Shown here: positions 8,532-16,414 of the stretch, in pieces
Position numbering within the stretch: position 1 is the stretch's first letter
Layout: each line of letters opens with the position of its first letter
Assembly (NCBI GenBank): GCA_964542875.1
Contig: CAZIWA010000069.1
Location: 1 to 28,973, forward strand
Length of the DNA: 28,973 bases
Direction: 5' to 3'
Origin: CAZGOM01 sp964542875
Lineage (GTDB): Bacteria > Planctomycetota > Phycisphaerae > Phycisphaerales > Phycisphaeraceae
Made by a program: the position numbers and the translations under genes
Notes under the pieces: generated by a model
What the model was told of the DNA's origin: nothing
The model's input: only the letters and a program-made list of their open reading frames with translations
Databases searched by the model: none

Positions 8532-10463
8532 TTATTCCGAGTCGAGATGCCATTGTACGAATCCTTCAATGCCTTCGTATTCGGCCAGGCCAAGCTGGTC
8601 GTAAAGCTTGGCGGTGGTCCGGTTGCGCTCCTCTGCCCGCTGCCAGAATTCACGGCTGTCGTTCCCGGGGAACAACGCACGATCCTTCTGGGATTCATGC
8701 TTGAAGATGGCGTTGCGCTTGCGTGCCAGCTCCTGCGGCGCCAGCGGCACAGCCATCTCGATTTCCTCAGGCGGCCATTCCTGCCACGCGCCACGGTAGA
8801 GCCAAATCGCCGTGTCCTTGAACCACGCCTTCTTCTTCACGCGACGCGCCGCTTCAAAGATCGCAGCCAGGCACACCCGATGCGTGCCGTGCGGATCGGA
8901 AAGATCGCCCGCGGCGTAAATCTGGTGCGGCTTGATCTTCTCCAGCAGGTCCACGGTGATCTTGTAATCCGCTTCGGAGAGCGGGCTCTTGCGCACGCGC
9001 CCGGTTTCGTAAAACGGCATGTCCATGAAGTGGACCCGGTCTTCCGGCACGTTGCAGTACCGGGCCGCGGTCTTGGCTTCGCCCCGGCGAATTAAGCCCT
9101 TGATCCGCTGCACCGGTTCGGAATCCACCTGGCCCGGCTGCTTGTTCTTCAGGAAGGTTTCGATGTGGTCTTCGATCTCAACAGCCTGCTTGGAGGTGAT
9201 GTTGAACATCTTATTGAAGTCCGTCACGAACTCCGCAAACCGGATCGCCAGCGTGTCGAACACGGCGATGTTGCCCGACGTCTGATAGGCGATGTGCACT
9301 TCGTGCCCCTGGTCCACCAGCCTCAGCAGCGTGCCGCCCATGGAGATCACGTCGTCATCGGGATGGGGAGAGAAGATCAGCACGCGCTTGGGGAAAATGC
9401 CGTCACCGGGAAGGGCCTTGTCGCCCGGCCGCCGGCTCGATGCAGGCTTGCCGCCGGGCCAACCGGTGATGGTGTCCTGCATGGCGCGGAACACTTGAAT
9501 GTTGATCTTGTACGCCGGACCGTGCTCAGCCAGCAGGTCCTGCAGGCCGTGTTCGTTGTATTCTTCGTCGGTCAGCTTCAGGATGGGGCGCTTAAGCTCC
9601 AGCGCCAGCCAGGCGACGGCTTTCTTGATCAGCTTGGTGTTCCAGTCGATGGGGCCAAGAATCCACGGCGTGCGAACGCGCGTGAGCCGGGCCGCGGCGG
9701 CGGTATCAAGCACGAAGCTCACATTCGCGTGCATTTGCAGGAACGAAGCCGGCAGCGTCGGAGTGATGTCCCCTTCGATGGCGCTGGAAACGACCTTCGC
9801 CTTGCCTTCGCCCCACGCCATGATGATGACGCGCTTGGCCTTCAAAATCGTGCCCACGCCCATGGTGATGGCGCGACGGGGAACGTTTTCCTCGCCAAAG
9901 AAGTCAGACGCCGCATCGTTACGGGTGAGCCGGTCGAGGGTAATCAGGCGCGTCACGCTGTTGGGGCCTGAGCCCGGTTCGTTAAAGCCGATGTGGCCGG
10001 TGCGCCCGATGCCCAGAATCTGGATCTGAATCCCGCCCAGCGCGTCGATCTTCTTTTCGTACGCCTGGCAGTAGCCAAAGACCTCTTCGATCGGCTGCGT
10101 ACCGTCGGGAATGTTGATGTTTTCCTTCTTGATGTCGACGTGATCAAAAAGGTGCTCATGCATGAACCGATGGTAGCTCTGCAGCTCCTCACGCTTCATG
10201 GGGAAGTATTCGTCAAGGTTGAACGTCACCACGTTCTTGAAGGAAAGTTTTTCTTCCTTGTGAAGGCGCACCAGCTCGGCGTAAACGCCAGTCGGGGTCG
10301 ACCCCGTGGCCAGGCCCAGCACGCACTTGGTTTTCTTCTTTTGCGTCGCCCGGATGTGGTCGGCAATTTCCTTTGCCACAGCCTTGCTTGCGTCTTTGGA
10401 AGTTTCAAAAATCGTGGTGGGTACTTTTTCTTTTGCGCTAAACAACGGGTTTGACTGCAGCAT
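8532..10463 (-). CDS. Fusion of glucosamine-6-phosphate deaminase-like and PIG-L (LmbE) deacetylase domains
   Basis: A 643-residue two-domain protein. Residues about 15-275 are NagB-like: GSTPTGVY at 54-61, NLDEY with Asp84 (equivalent of catalytic Asp72 of E. coli NagB), and GRTGHIGFNEP at 153-163 with the catalytic His157 and Glu162. The position equal to E. coli Asp141 is Thr155. Residues about 358-600 are a PIG-L/LmbE zinc deacetylase: SPHPDDDVISMGG at 365-377 (His-x-Asp-Asp zinc motif) and DPHGTHR later. NagB converts GlcN-6-P to fructose-6-P and ammonia; PIG-L enzymes remove N-acetyl groups, so one chain could act on an N-acetylated amino sugar in two steps (inference). Such fusions are known in Bacteroidetes and planctomycetes. 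The ATG at 10463 is chosen because GGAG lies 10 nt upstream; a TTG at 10472 is too close to it. Confidence 0.9.
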   Translation of the reverse strand: MLQSNPLFSAKEKVPTTIFETSKDASKAVAKEIADHIRATQKKKTKCVLGLATGSTPTGVYAELVRLHKEEKLSFKNVVTFNLDEYFPMKREELQSYHRFMHEHLFDHVDIKKENINIPDGTQPIEEVFGYCQAYEKKIDALGGIQIQILGIGRTGHIGFNEPGSGPNSVTRLITLDRLTRNDAASDFFGEENVPRRAITMGVGTILKAKRVIIMAWGEGKAKVVSSAIEGDITPTLPASFLQMHANVSFVLDTAAAARLTRVRTPWILGPIDWNTKLIKKAVAWLALELKRPILKLTDEEYNEHGLQDLLAEHGPAYKINIQVFRAMQDTITGWPGGKPASSRRPGDKALPGDGIFPKRVLIFSPHPDDDVISMGGTLLRLVDQGHEVHIAYQTSGNIAVFDTLAIRFAEFVTDFNKMFNITSKQAVEIEDHIETFLKNKQPGQVDSEPVQRIKGLIRRGEAKTAARYCNVPEDRVHFMDMPFYETGRVRKSPLSEADYKITVDLLEKIKPHQIYAAGDLSDPHGTHRVCLAAIFEAARRVKKKAWFKDTAIWLYRGAWQEWPPEEIEMAVPLAPQELARKRNAIFKHESQKDRALFPGNDSREFWQRAEERNRTTAKLYDQLGLAEYEGIEGFVQWHLDSE

Positions 10464-10542
10464 GGGAAACAAGCTCCGGTGTTGTTAAAAGGACAAGGGA
10501 AGATAGTCTACCCAAAGTTTCAATGAATGAAAATATTGAGGA

Positions 10543-10674
10543 GAAGCCTACGGCTTTTTCGGGTTTCGGGTCTCGGGTTTCGGGTCCAAAAGAAGAAAAA
10601 ATTAAGACGCCAAAATCTGAAAGGGCCGTCAGGCCCCCCGCATCTTCGATCCGACCCCGAAAGGCCCGCAGGCC
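10543..10674. repeat. Inverted pair of GGCC-hairpin/CGGGTTTCGGGT repeat arms
   Basis: Two arms face each other in the gap between nagB and folP. The plus arm at 10543-10592 is a small hairpin (AAGCC-TAC-GGCTT) with a T-run, then CGGGTTTCGGGT and CTCGGGTTTCGGGTC. The minus arm at 10674-10653 reads GGCCTGCGGGCCTTTCGGGG. The same arms, again as an inverted pair, occur at 25847-25971. The minus arm begins 5 nt past the folP stop and its hairpin plus TTT could act as a folP terminator. The rest of the 10464-10679 gap shows no gene. Confidence 0.65.
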
Positions 10675-10679
10675 GCTCT

Positions 10680-11609
10680 TCACTCCCTCACCCCAGACCT
10701 AAGCGCCCACGTCAAATCCGCCGCCTGACGATTTTCCTGCACATCGTGCACCCGGAACATCTGCACCCCCGCCTGCACGCCAAGCGCCGTCGTGGCGCAT
10801 GTGGCACCGATCAATTCCTCCGCCGCCGCTGGCCTGCCCCCCGGCAGCGCGCAAACCGCGCCCATGAATCGCTTCCGGCTTGTCCCCAGCAGCACCGGCC
10901 TGCCCGTGGCGACAAACCTGCCGAGCCCGGCCATCAGCGCCATGTTGTGCTCACGTGTTTTGCCAAAACCGATGCCGGGGTCGATGGCGATGTTCTCCCG
11001 CTTCACCCCTGCGGCCAGCGCCGCCTGGGCTCGGACTTCCAAAAACTCCAGCACTTCCGGCACCACATCGTTGTACACGGGACTCTGCTGCATGGTCTTG
11101 GGCCGTCCCTGCATGTGCATCAGGATGATCGGTGCGCCCGTCTCCGCGGCCACATGAATCGTGGTGTGCCCCTTCTCGTCCACTTCCCGCCCCGCGTAGA
11201 CGTCATTGATGATGTGCGCCCCCGCCTGAATGGCCGCCCGGGCCACCTGCGCCTGTCCGGTATCGATGCTGATGCGCACCTGCCTGCGCGTCACGCTTGG
11301 CAGCGCCGGGTCATGAGGCGGCACCACCGGGTTTTCCTTAAGCCACCGGCTGATCGCCCCAATCACCCCCGCGGTCCGCCGAATCTGTTCCTCAACCGAT
11401 ACAGGGTCAGACCCCGGCCGGGTGGATTCTCCCCCCACATCGATCAGGTCCGCTCCCAGGTCGATCATCTCCACAGCGCGCGCCAGCCCGGCCTCAGTGC
11501 CCAGCCACTTTCCGCCATCGGAAAAGCTGTCAGGCGTCAAATTCAAAATGCCCATGATCCGGGGAACAAACAGGGATAAACCCGCAAATGATTCAGGCCG
11601 GTTATTCAT
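10680..11609 (-). CDS. folP: Dihydropteroate synthase
   Basis: Condenses 6-hydroxymethyl-dihydropterin pyrophosphate with p-aminobenzoate in folate synthesis (cytoplasm). The 309-residue TIM barrel carries the family signatures MGILNLTPDSFSDGG (about residues 20-34), DLGADLIDVGGESTRPGS (about 52-69), NDVYAG, MHMQGRPKTMQ, DPGIGFGKT and LGTSRKRF. The minus-strand frame stays open much further upstream, to 12038, but that part is the complement of the GNAT gene. The ATG at 11609 gives a normal length and is the first one before the conserved core. TACACT ends 6 nt upstream, so the message may be leaderless; only 33 bp separate this ATG from that of the divergent GNAT gene. Confidence 0.96.
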   Translation of the reverse strand: MNNRPESFAGLSLFVPRIMGILNLTPDSFSDGGKWLGTEAGLARAVEMIDLGADLIDVGGESTRPGSDPVSVEEQIRRTAGVIGAISRWLKENPVVPPHDPALPSVTRRQVRISIDTGQAQVARAAIQAGAHIINDVYAGREVDEKGHTTIHVAAETGAPIILMHMQGRPKTMQQSPVYNDVVPEVLEFLEVRAQAALAAGVKRENIAIDPGIGFGKTREHNMALMAGLGRFVATGRPVLLGTSRKRFMGAVCALPGGRPAAAEELIGATCATTALGVQAGVQMFRVHDVQENRQAADLTWALRSGVRE

Positions 11610-11615
11610 TTCCAA

Positions 11616-11633
11616 AGTGTACCCTGATATCCT
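11616..11633. promoter_or_regulatory. Back-to-back -10 boxes in the folP/GNAT divergent gap
   Basis: On the plus strand, TGATATCCT (11625-11633) is an extended -10 that ends 9 nt before the GNAT ATG at 11643. On the minus strand, TACACT (11621-11616) ends 6 nt before the folP ATG at 11609. The two boxes are only 6 nt apart. Both would start transcription at or next to the start codon, so the polymerases would compete for the same DNA. The hexamers match TATAAT at only 4 of 6 positions each. Confidence 0.5.
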
Positions 11634-11642
11634 TTCCCCTCT

Positions 11643-12116
11643 ATGCAAATCCGCCTGATCAACATCGAACCCGCTCCCAGTGAAAAAGAACTCGCCCTGA
11701 ACCTCACGGGCATACCGTTGGAGGTCTGCAAAACCACTCGCGAGCTCTACGCCAAGTCTGGTTTTGTCCCCCCGTGGATCGGCTATCTCGTCCTGGACAA
11801 CAAAAAAATCATCGGCACCTGCGCCTTCAAGTCCCCGGCAAAAGAAACCCGCGGCAAAGTCAGGCGGCTGGTCACCGTCGAAATTGCCTACTTCACCTTC
11901 CCTGAATTTGAGAACAAAGGCTACGCCAAAGCCATGGCCGCGGAGCTCGTCAAAGTCGCCCTCATCTTCGAGCCCGACATTCTCGTCACCGCCCGCACAC
12001 TTCCGCAGGACAACGCTTCCACGTCCGTACTCAAGCACACCGGTTTCCGCTTCGCCCGTGCCGTTGATGACCCGGAAGACGGCCTGGTCTGGGAATGGGA
12101 ACTAAAGCAAAGCTGA
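11643..12116 (+). CDS. GNAT-family N-acetyltransferase
   Basis: A 157-residue predicted acetyl-CoA-dependent acetyltransferase. The central strand and acetyl-CoA loop read TVEIAYFTFPEFENKGYAKAM, where ENKGYAKAM corresponds to the pyrophosphate-binding (Q/R)xxGxG/A loop, and NASTSVLKHTGFRF is the C-terminal segment typical of RimJ/RimL-like and amino-acid acetyltransferases. Substrate unknown. No Shine-Dalgarno sequence precedes the ATG; the extended -10 9 nt upstream suggests a leaderless message. It is divergent from folP and convergent with uup, with a 114-bp gap downstream that holds nothing recognisable. Confidence 0.85.
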   Translation: MQIRLINIEPAPSEKELALNLTGIPLEVCKTTRELYAKSGFVPPWIGYLVLDNKKIIGTCAFKSPAKETRGKVRRLVTVEIAYFTFPEFENKGYAKAMAAELVKVALIFEPDILVTARTLPQDNASTSVLKHTGFRFARAVDDPEDGLVWEWELKQS

Positions 12117-12230
12117 TGCTTGTCGGCATTGCTCAGTCATTACGTAGGCGGATTGGCGGTCCCCCGCGTAGTCCGATATCCCTTTGAATATTCAAACGCG
12201 CAGCAAAGCAGCCAACCACCATCGGCGCAC

Positions 12231-14054
12231 TTACTTCTGCTTGGCTTCCAGCTCTTCCCAGCGTTTATAGAGCCTGGCCACCAGCGCATTGGCGAAGTCC
12301 AGCTTCTTGCAGGTTTCATCCAGCTTTTTCCGGTCCGCCAGCACCGCGGGATCGTTCATCACCGCTTGCCACTTGGCCGCTTCTTCCTCAGCAGCCAGCA
12401 GCTTGCCTTCCATCTGGTCCCACTCGCGCTGCTCGTTGTATGAAAGCCGTTTGGCCTTGCTGGCCTCGGCTGCCGGCGCGGGGGCTGGGGCAGCCGGCGC
12501 TGTTTTGCCCATGGCCACAGGCTTCTCGGCTTCGGGCGCCCAGTTCCGGTTGGCTTCCCACTGTGGGTAATCAGTGAAGATCCGGGCATTGCCTTTGCCG
12601 TCGAGCGCAAGGATGGACGTGGAAAGCCGATCCAGCAGAAACCGGTCGTGCGTCACCAGCATGACGGAGCCCGGGAAGTCTGAAAGGCTTTCTTCCAGCA
12701 CTTCCAGCGAGGGGATATCCAGGTCGTTGGTCGGTTCGTCGAGAATGAGCAAATCCGCGGGGAAAAGCATCAGCCTGGCGATAAGCACGCGTGCCTGTTC
12801 ACCGCCGGAGAGATCGCCCACGGAAATCTTGAGCTGTTCGCTGTTGAAGAGGAATTTCTTGGCCCACGTGTTGATGTGGATGAACCCGCCGCGATACAGA
12901 ACCTGGTCGCCCACGGGGCAGAGCGCTTCGCGCAGCGTCATCCGCGGGTCGAGCGTTTCCCGGTGCTGGCTGAAGATGATGGGTTTAAGGTTGTCGGCGC
13001 GTTTGATGGTGCCGGTGTCGGGCGTCAGTTCCCCGATGAGGGTTTTGATGAGCGTCGTCTTGCCGGAGCCATTGGGCCCAAGCAGGCCAAGGCAACTGCC
13101 CGGGGAGAGTGTGAGATCCAGCTTTTCAAACAGCCTGCGTCCGCCAAGGCTTTTGGAGATGCCTTGTGCCACCATCAGGTTGCGTGTGGCCCGGCCTGTG
13201 CCGGCAAATTCAATTGCGGTCGCCTTGTTGGGCGCGTTTCGCTTTTTGAGCTCGGCCAGTTGGCCCATGCGGTCCATGGAGTCTTGGATCCGGCCTTTGG
13301 CCTTGGTCCGCCGGGCTTTGGCGCCGCGGCTGAGCCATGCGATGTCCAGCCGGACTTGGGAGGCAAGCGCCTGCTCCTGCTTGGCCTGGGCCGCCAGGAA
13401 GTCTTGCCGGCGCGTCAGAAATTCGCTGTAGGAGCCTTGCACGGTGAACGTGCCTTCGGGGTACGCCTGGCTCAGTTCAATGACCCGGGTCGCGGTGGAT
13501 TCCAGGAAGTACCGGTCGTGCGAGATGAAGATCACCCCGAATTCCGCGTCAGCAAGAAGGTCTTCCAGCCAGAGAATGCCTTCCACGTCCAGATGGTTGG
13601 TCGGTTCATCCATCAGCAGGAGTTCAGGTTCCTTGGCCAGCTCACGCGCGATGGAGAGCCGCTTTTTCCATCCACCCGAAAGCTCCCCGGGCTTCTGGTC
13701 CATGCGCTCAAAACCGATGCGTTCCAGCAGCACCTCGGCTGCGGTGTGGGCCTCATGGTCATCATGCAAACGGGGCATGTAGATATCGGCGATCAGATCC
13801 AATACGGTCTTATCATTGGGGAATGTGTCGGCCTGAGCGACATACCCCATGCGCAGGTCGCGCTTCCTGGTGATGTCGCCGGTATCGGGCGTTTCCAGGC
13901 CCGCGATGATCTTGAGCAGCGTGGACTTGCCCGAGCCGTTGGGCCCGATCATGCCCAGGCGTTCACCGTCTTCCACGCCCATGGAAACGTTGTCAAAAAG
14001 CGGCTTGGCGCCAAAGGTCTTACTGAGGGATTTACAGCTGAGGAGAATCGACAT
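12231..14054 (-). CDS. uup: ABC-F family ATPase, Uup type
   Basis: A 607-residue soluble protein with two ABC ATPase domains and no membrane segments. Domain 1 has Walker A GPNGSGKST (about residue 38), signature LSGGWKKR and Walker B LLLMDEPTNHLD. Domain 2 has GPNGSGKTT, signature LSGGEQAR and LLILDEPTNDLD. The linker contains WLSRGAKARRTKAKGRI, diagnostic of the Uup subgroup, which binds ribosomes or branched DNA and affects transposon excision and translation. After a Pro/Ala-rich spacer (about residues 517-535) comes a C-terminal coiled coil (about 540-605), also typical of Uup. The ATG at 14054 has no Shine-Dalgarno sequence but an extended -10 9 nt upstream. Confidence 0.93.
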   Translation of the reverse strand: MSILLSCKSLSKTFGAKPLFDNVSMGVEDGERLGMIGPNGSGKSTLLKIIAGLETPDTGDITRKRDLRMGYVAQADTFPNDKTVLDLIADIYMPRLHDDHEAHTAAEVLLERIGFERMDQKPGELSGGWKKRLSIARELAKEPELLLMDEPTNHLDVEGILWLEDLLADAEFGVIFISHDRYFLESTATRVIELSQAYPEGTFTVQGSYSEFLTRRQDFLAAQAKQEQALASQVRLDIAWLSRGAKARRTKAKGRIQDSMDRMGQLAELKKRNAPNKATAIEFAGTGRATRNLMVAQGISKSLGGRRLFEKLDLTLSPGSCLGLLGPNGSGKTTLIKTLIGELTPDTGTIKRADNLKPIIFSQHRETLDPRMTLREALCPVGDQVLYRGGFIHINTWAKKFLFNSEQLKISVGDLSGGEQARVLIARLMLFPADLLILDEPTNDLDIPSLEVLEESLSDFPGSVMLVTHDRFLLDRLSTSILALDGKGNARIFTDYPQWEANRNWAPEAEKPVAMGKTAPAAPAPAPAAEASKAKRLSYNEQREWDQMEGKLLAAEEEAAKWQAVMNDPAVLADRKKLDETCKKLDFANALVARLYKRWEELEAKQK

Positions 14055-14063
14055 AGGGCGAGA

Positions 14064-14072
14064 ACTTTAGCA
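14064..14072 (-). promoter_or_regulatory. Extended -10 of uup, predicted leaderless start
   Basis: Minus strand TGCTAAAGT: TG at 14072-14071, hexamer TAAAGT at 14069-14064. Nine nt (TCTCGCCCT) separate it from the uup ATG, so transcription should begin at or next to the start codon. It repeats the arrangement before the GNAT, TMTC/TPR and uppP genes. Confidence 0.55.
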
Positions 14073-14141
14073 GAATTTCGGCTTTTTCGCCTAATGTTGC
14101 TCCCTTTGGCCAAGCCGCCGATCCCTACCGGGTACAACCCA

Positions 14142-14170
14142 TTGACACCCCTTCCACACGCCTCTATAAA
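14142..14170 (+). promoter_or_regulatory. Sigma-70-like promoter of the prepilin gene
   Basis: TTGACA (14142-14147) and TATAAA (14165-14170) are separated by 17 nt, an almost consensus promoter and the best in the window. The start site would be near 14177, giving a leader of about 90 nt before the chosen ATG at 14266. The leader contains a possible hairpin, AGCTTGC (14203-14209) with GCAAGCT further on. Confidence 0.8.
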
Positions 14171-14265
14171 TGACATGACAAATACTTGTGCCATCAATCC
14201 ATGAGCTTGCATGCACTTTGGGCAAGCTGCAATTTCCCATTCTGCGCTTGTTGGAGATGCCCGCC

Positions 14266-15354
14266 ATGCACCATCCCGGTCGTTCTGATTCTTCACGCGG
14301 GTTTTCACTCGTTGAACTTCTCGTGGTCATTGCCGTTGTCGCCCTCCTCATGGCCCTTTCGCTGCCCGTGGTCACCAAGGCGCGCGAAGCCGTCCAACTG
14401 CGCGTCTGCGGCAGCAATCAACGCCAGATCGGCATGATGCAGGCGTACTACGCCTCCGACCTCAAAGGCTGGCTGCCCGCGCCCCACTCCAAACACCGGA
14501 TCGCCAACATCGGCCGATCAGCATACGCCTCGGGCTCCCCTTCTGATCCTCTGACCAACGACGCACGCATCTGGTACGGCCTCCCCTCCGCGGCGCTGGT
14601 CTCCGCCACGCGTCCAAACATGGTCGCCGTCTGCCCGGATGCCGACCAGCCCAGCAGCCCCGCCTTTGGGCGTGTGCAGCCGAAAAACGCCGGCTGGTTT
14701 TACTGGATGGGCTACCTCGCCCCCCCTTCATCCAAAAAGGCCGGCATCCTGGCCTGCCCCGCTGCCGGAAACACCATCGCCGAAACCAACAGCGTCAAGC
14801 ATTACAACTCCGCCCTGGTCTTAAACCGGCAAAGCACAGCTCCCTATTTTGACGCCGTGACCCAGGCCACGCTTTACGGCGCCGCCGACTGTGACGACAC
14901 CATCAGCGCCGCAGCCGGCGTCCCCTCCACCAGCTACACCTTCCGCGGCTGGTGGAAGTCCCCTTCCAACAGGCTCGAAGGCAAGGCGCAAAACTGGTCT
15001 TCCGACGACGCCGTCGCTGTTGATTACGAACGCCTGATCTTTGGCACCTGGGCCATGGAAGAAGCACACCCGGATTCCTTGAGCGTTCTCTTTCATGATG
15101 GCCACGTCAAACCCGTGAAGAAGAAAATCACGCCCGTCATCGCCCGCACCGATGCCACGCCTCATGCCGACCACGCGTTTGTCGTCTTCTCCATGCGTGC
15201 CAATTCCGGCGCAACGCCGGGCAACGGCATGAGCTACTCCACCATGCTTAACAACACCCCCAACACCGGCTTTGCAGGCAGTGCCAACAATGCCGCCCCC
15301 AACAACGGCACGCTCTCCCTCTGGAATTATTACGCCACGGGCGTGGAACGCTGA
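14266..15354 (+). CDS. Prepilin-type N-terminal cleavage/methylation protein with H-X9-DG motif
   Basis: A pseudopilin-like exported protein of 362 residues. A short leader ends at RGFSLVELLVVIAVVALLMALS: Gly followed by Phe, Glu at +5 and a hydrophobic helix, the classic class III signal cut by prepilin peptidase. Near the C-terminus, HPDSLSVLFHDG shows His, nine residues, then Asp-Gly, the H-X9-DG motif of a prepilin-associated domain abundant in planctomycetes and Lentisphaerae. The start at 14266 has GGAG 9 nt upstream; earlier in-frame starts at 14257 (ATG) and 14188 (GTG) are possible and do not alter the mature protein. Its role is unproven. A beta-barrel gene follows 57 nt downstream. 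Confidence 0.88.
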   Translation: MHHPGRSDSSRGFSLVELLVVIAVVALLMALSLPVVTKAREAVQLRVCGSNQRQIGMMQAYYASDLKGWLPAPHSKHRIANIGRSAYASGSPSDPLTNDARIWYGLPSAALVSATRPNMVAVCPDADQPSSPAFGRVQPKNAGWFYWMGYLAPPSSKKAGILACPAAGNTIAETNSVKHYNSALVLNRQSTAPYFDAVTQATLYGAADCDDTISAAAGVPSTSYTFRGWWKSPSNRLEGKAQNWSSDDAVAVDYERLIFGTWAMEEAHPDSLSVLFHDGHVKPVKKKITPVIARTDATPHADHAFVVFSMRANSGATPGNGMSYSTMLNNTPNTGFAGSANNAAPNNGTLSLWNYYATGVER

Positions 15355-15373
15355 GATGAAGGTTTCACCGGGG

Positions 15374-15379
15374 TATAAT
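15374..15379 (+). promoter_or_regulatory. -10 box of the beta-barrel gene
   Basis: A consensus TATAAT in GGGGTATAATCCCC, itself an imperfect palindrome. The start site would be near 15386, giving a leader of about 25 nt. The -35 region is poor. Confidence 0.55.
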
Positions 15380-15411
15380 CCCCCGCTTCTAAAAACCCTC
15401 AGAGATCAACC

Positions 15412-16377
15412 ATGAAGTTCAACTCCCGCGTCGGTCTGCTTGCCCTTGGCCTCCTGAGCCTTTGCTTTGCCAACACCCAGGCCTTTGCCCAAACCGGCCC
15501 CGAGCTGGCCAAAAAACCCTGGCGTGGGGATGAAGCCTTTGAAGTGCAGACCAGCCTCATGGCCATCTTTGATGGCGGCACCACCAGCAGTTCCTACAAC
15601 ATGGCCCGCAACGCCACCTCCGGCCGCGTGAAAGTCCCTCTCCAGGACGGCTTTCGCATGAACGTGGGCTACGACCACACCTTCTACAACATCGGCACCG
15701 ATGAACCGGGCATCCCCAACCAGCTCATGGACCAGACCATGGCCATCAGCTTCGGCCTGCCCAAGGAAGAAAAGTGGAGCATGGACTTCACCGTCGGCGG
15801 CGGCATCGCCTCCAACATGCAATACACCGATGACCACGCCTACTACGCCAAGCTCAACGCCATGGCAACCTACGAAATCGACGACACCTCCGAAATCGCA
15901 TTCGGCATCAACTACGACGGCAACCGGTCCTTTCTCCCCGATGTCCCCCTCCCCGGCATGGCGTACACCAAGCGCTTTGACAAAACCCTCATGCTCGTCG
16001 TCGGCTTCCCCTTCGCCACCGTCCGCTGGCAGCCCCAGGAAGACCTCAGCGTCTACGCAACCGCCACCCCCGGCTCCTTCGTCGGCGGCATCGGTTACAA
16101 AATCCTCCCCCAACTCGAAGCCTACGCAGACTACAACGAACACTTCGACGGCTACTGGGTCAATGGCGCGCAGGACAACGACCGGCTCTTCATCCAGATC
16201 CGCCGCGCCGAAGCCGGGTTCAAAGTCCCCGTCTGTAAGAATTTTGAATTCGTCCTCGGCGGCGGTTTCGCCTTCAACACCCAGGCCCGCCACGGCTGGG
16301 ACTCACGCAACGATGAGCTCGTCGCACGCTTCAGCGATGAACCCTTCCTCCGCGCCGGCCTCACCTTCAAGTTCTAA
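15412..16377 (+). CDS. Probable outer-membrane beta-barrel protein
   Basis: A 321-residue exported protein of unknown function. It has a signal peptide (charged start, hydrophobic residues about 8-20, cut near AFAQTG). The rest alternates polar and hydrophobic residues in strand-sized blocks (for example MDFTVGGGIASNM, AIAFGINYDGN-like stretches, LEAYADYNEHFDGYWV, FEFVLGGGFAFNTQ) and ends LRAGLTFKF. A terminal phenylalanine after an amphipathic strand is the usual outer-membrane insertion signal. Size and strand pattern suggest a 10-14 strand barrel. No close family is recognised. It lies between the prepilin-like gene and the TMTC/TPR gene on the same strand. Confidence 0.75.
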   Translation: MKFNSRVGLLALGLLSLCFANTQAFAQTGPELAKKPWRGDEAFEVQTSLMAIFDGGTTSSSYNMARNATSGRVKVPLQDGFRMNVGYDHTFYNIGTDEPGIPNQLMDQTMAISFGLPKEEKWSMDFTVGGGIASNMQYTDDHAYYAKLNAMATYEIDDTSEIAFGINYDGNRSFLPDVPLPGMAYTKRFDKTLMLVVGFPFATVRWQPQEDLSVYATATPGSFVGGIGYKILPQLEAYADYNEHFDGYWVNGAQDNDRLFIQIRRAEAGFKVPVCKNFEFVLGGGFAFNTQARHGWDSRNDELVARFSDEPFLRAGLTFKF

Positions 16378-16399
16378 GCCGCAGGCCATCGCTCTTCCC

Positions 16400-16408
16400 T
16401 GCTAAACT
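16400..16408 (+). promoter_or_regulatory. Extended -10 of the TMTC/TPR gene, predicted leaderless start
   Basis: TGCTAAACT: TG at 16400-16401 and hexamer TAAACT at 16403-16408, followed by only 6 nt (CTGCCC) before the ATG at 16415. No Shine-Dalgarno sequence fits in that space. Confidence 0.55.
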
Positions 16409-16414
16409 CTGCCC

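Noticed and set aside
10559..10586. Telomere-like GGGTTTC array
   Set aside because: There are only four CGGGT units, inside a hairpin-bearing dispersed repeat; no chromosome end is indicated.
11610..12038. N-terminal extension of folP to 452 residues
   Set aside because: The extra 143 residues are the complement of the GNAT gene and do not resemble any folate enzyme domain; the 309-residue form has normal length.
12117..12230. Possible terminator or attachment site between GNAT and uup
   Set aside because: Only imperfect short inverted repeats without T-runs are seen; no integrase or duplicated ends.
12876..14204. A 442-codon plus-strand open frame opposite uup
   Set aside because: It lies over both ABC domains of uup on the other strand and shows only GC-driven openness.
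14175..14204. Nine-codon leader peptide MTNTCAINP upstream of the prepilin gene
   Set aside because: Its ATG is only 4 nt past the -10 box, too close for a normal start site. It has no ribosome site, no codon run, and the following hairpin has no T-run, so an attenuator is not supported.
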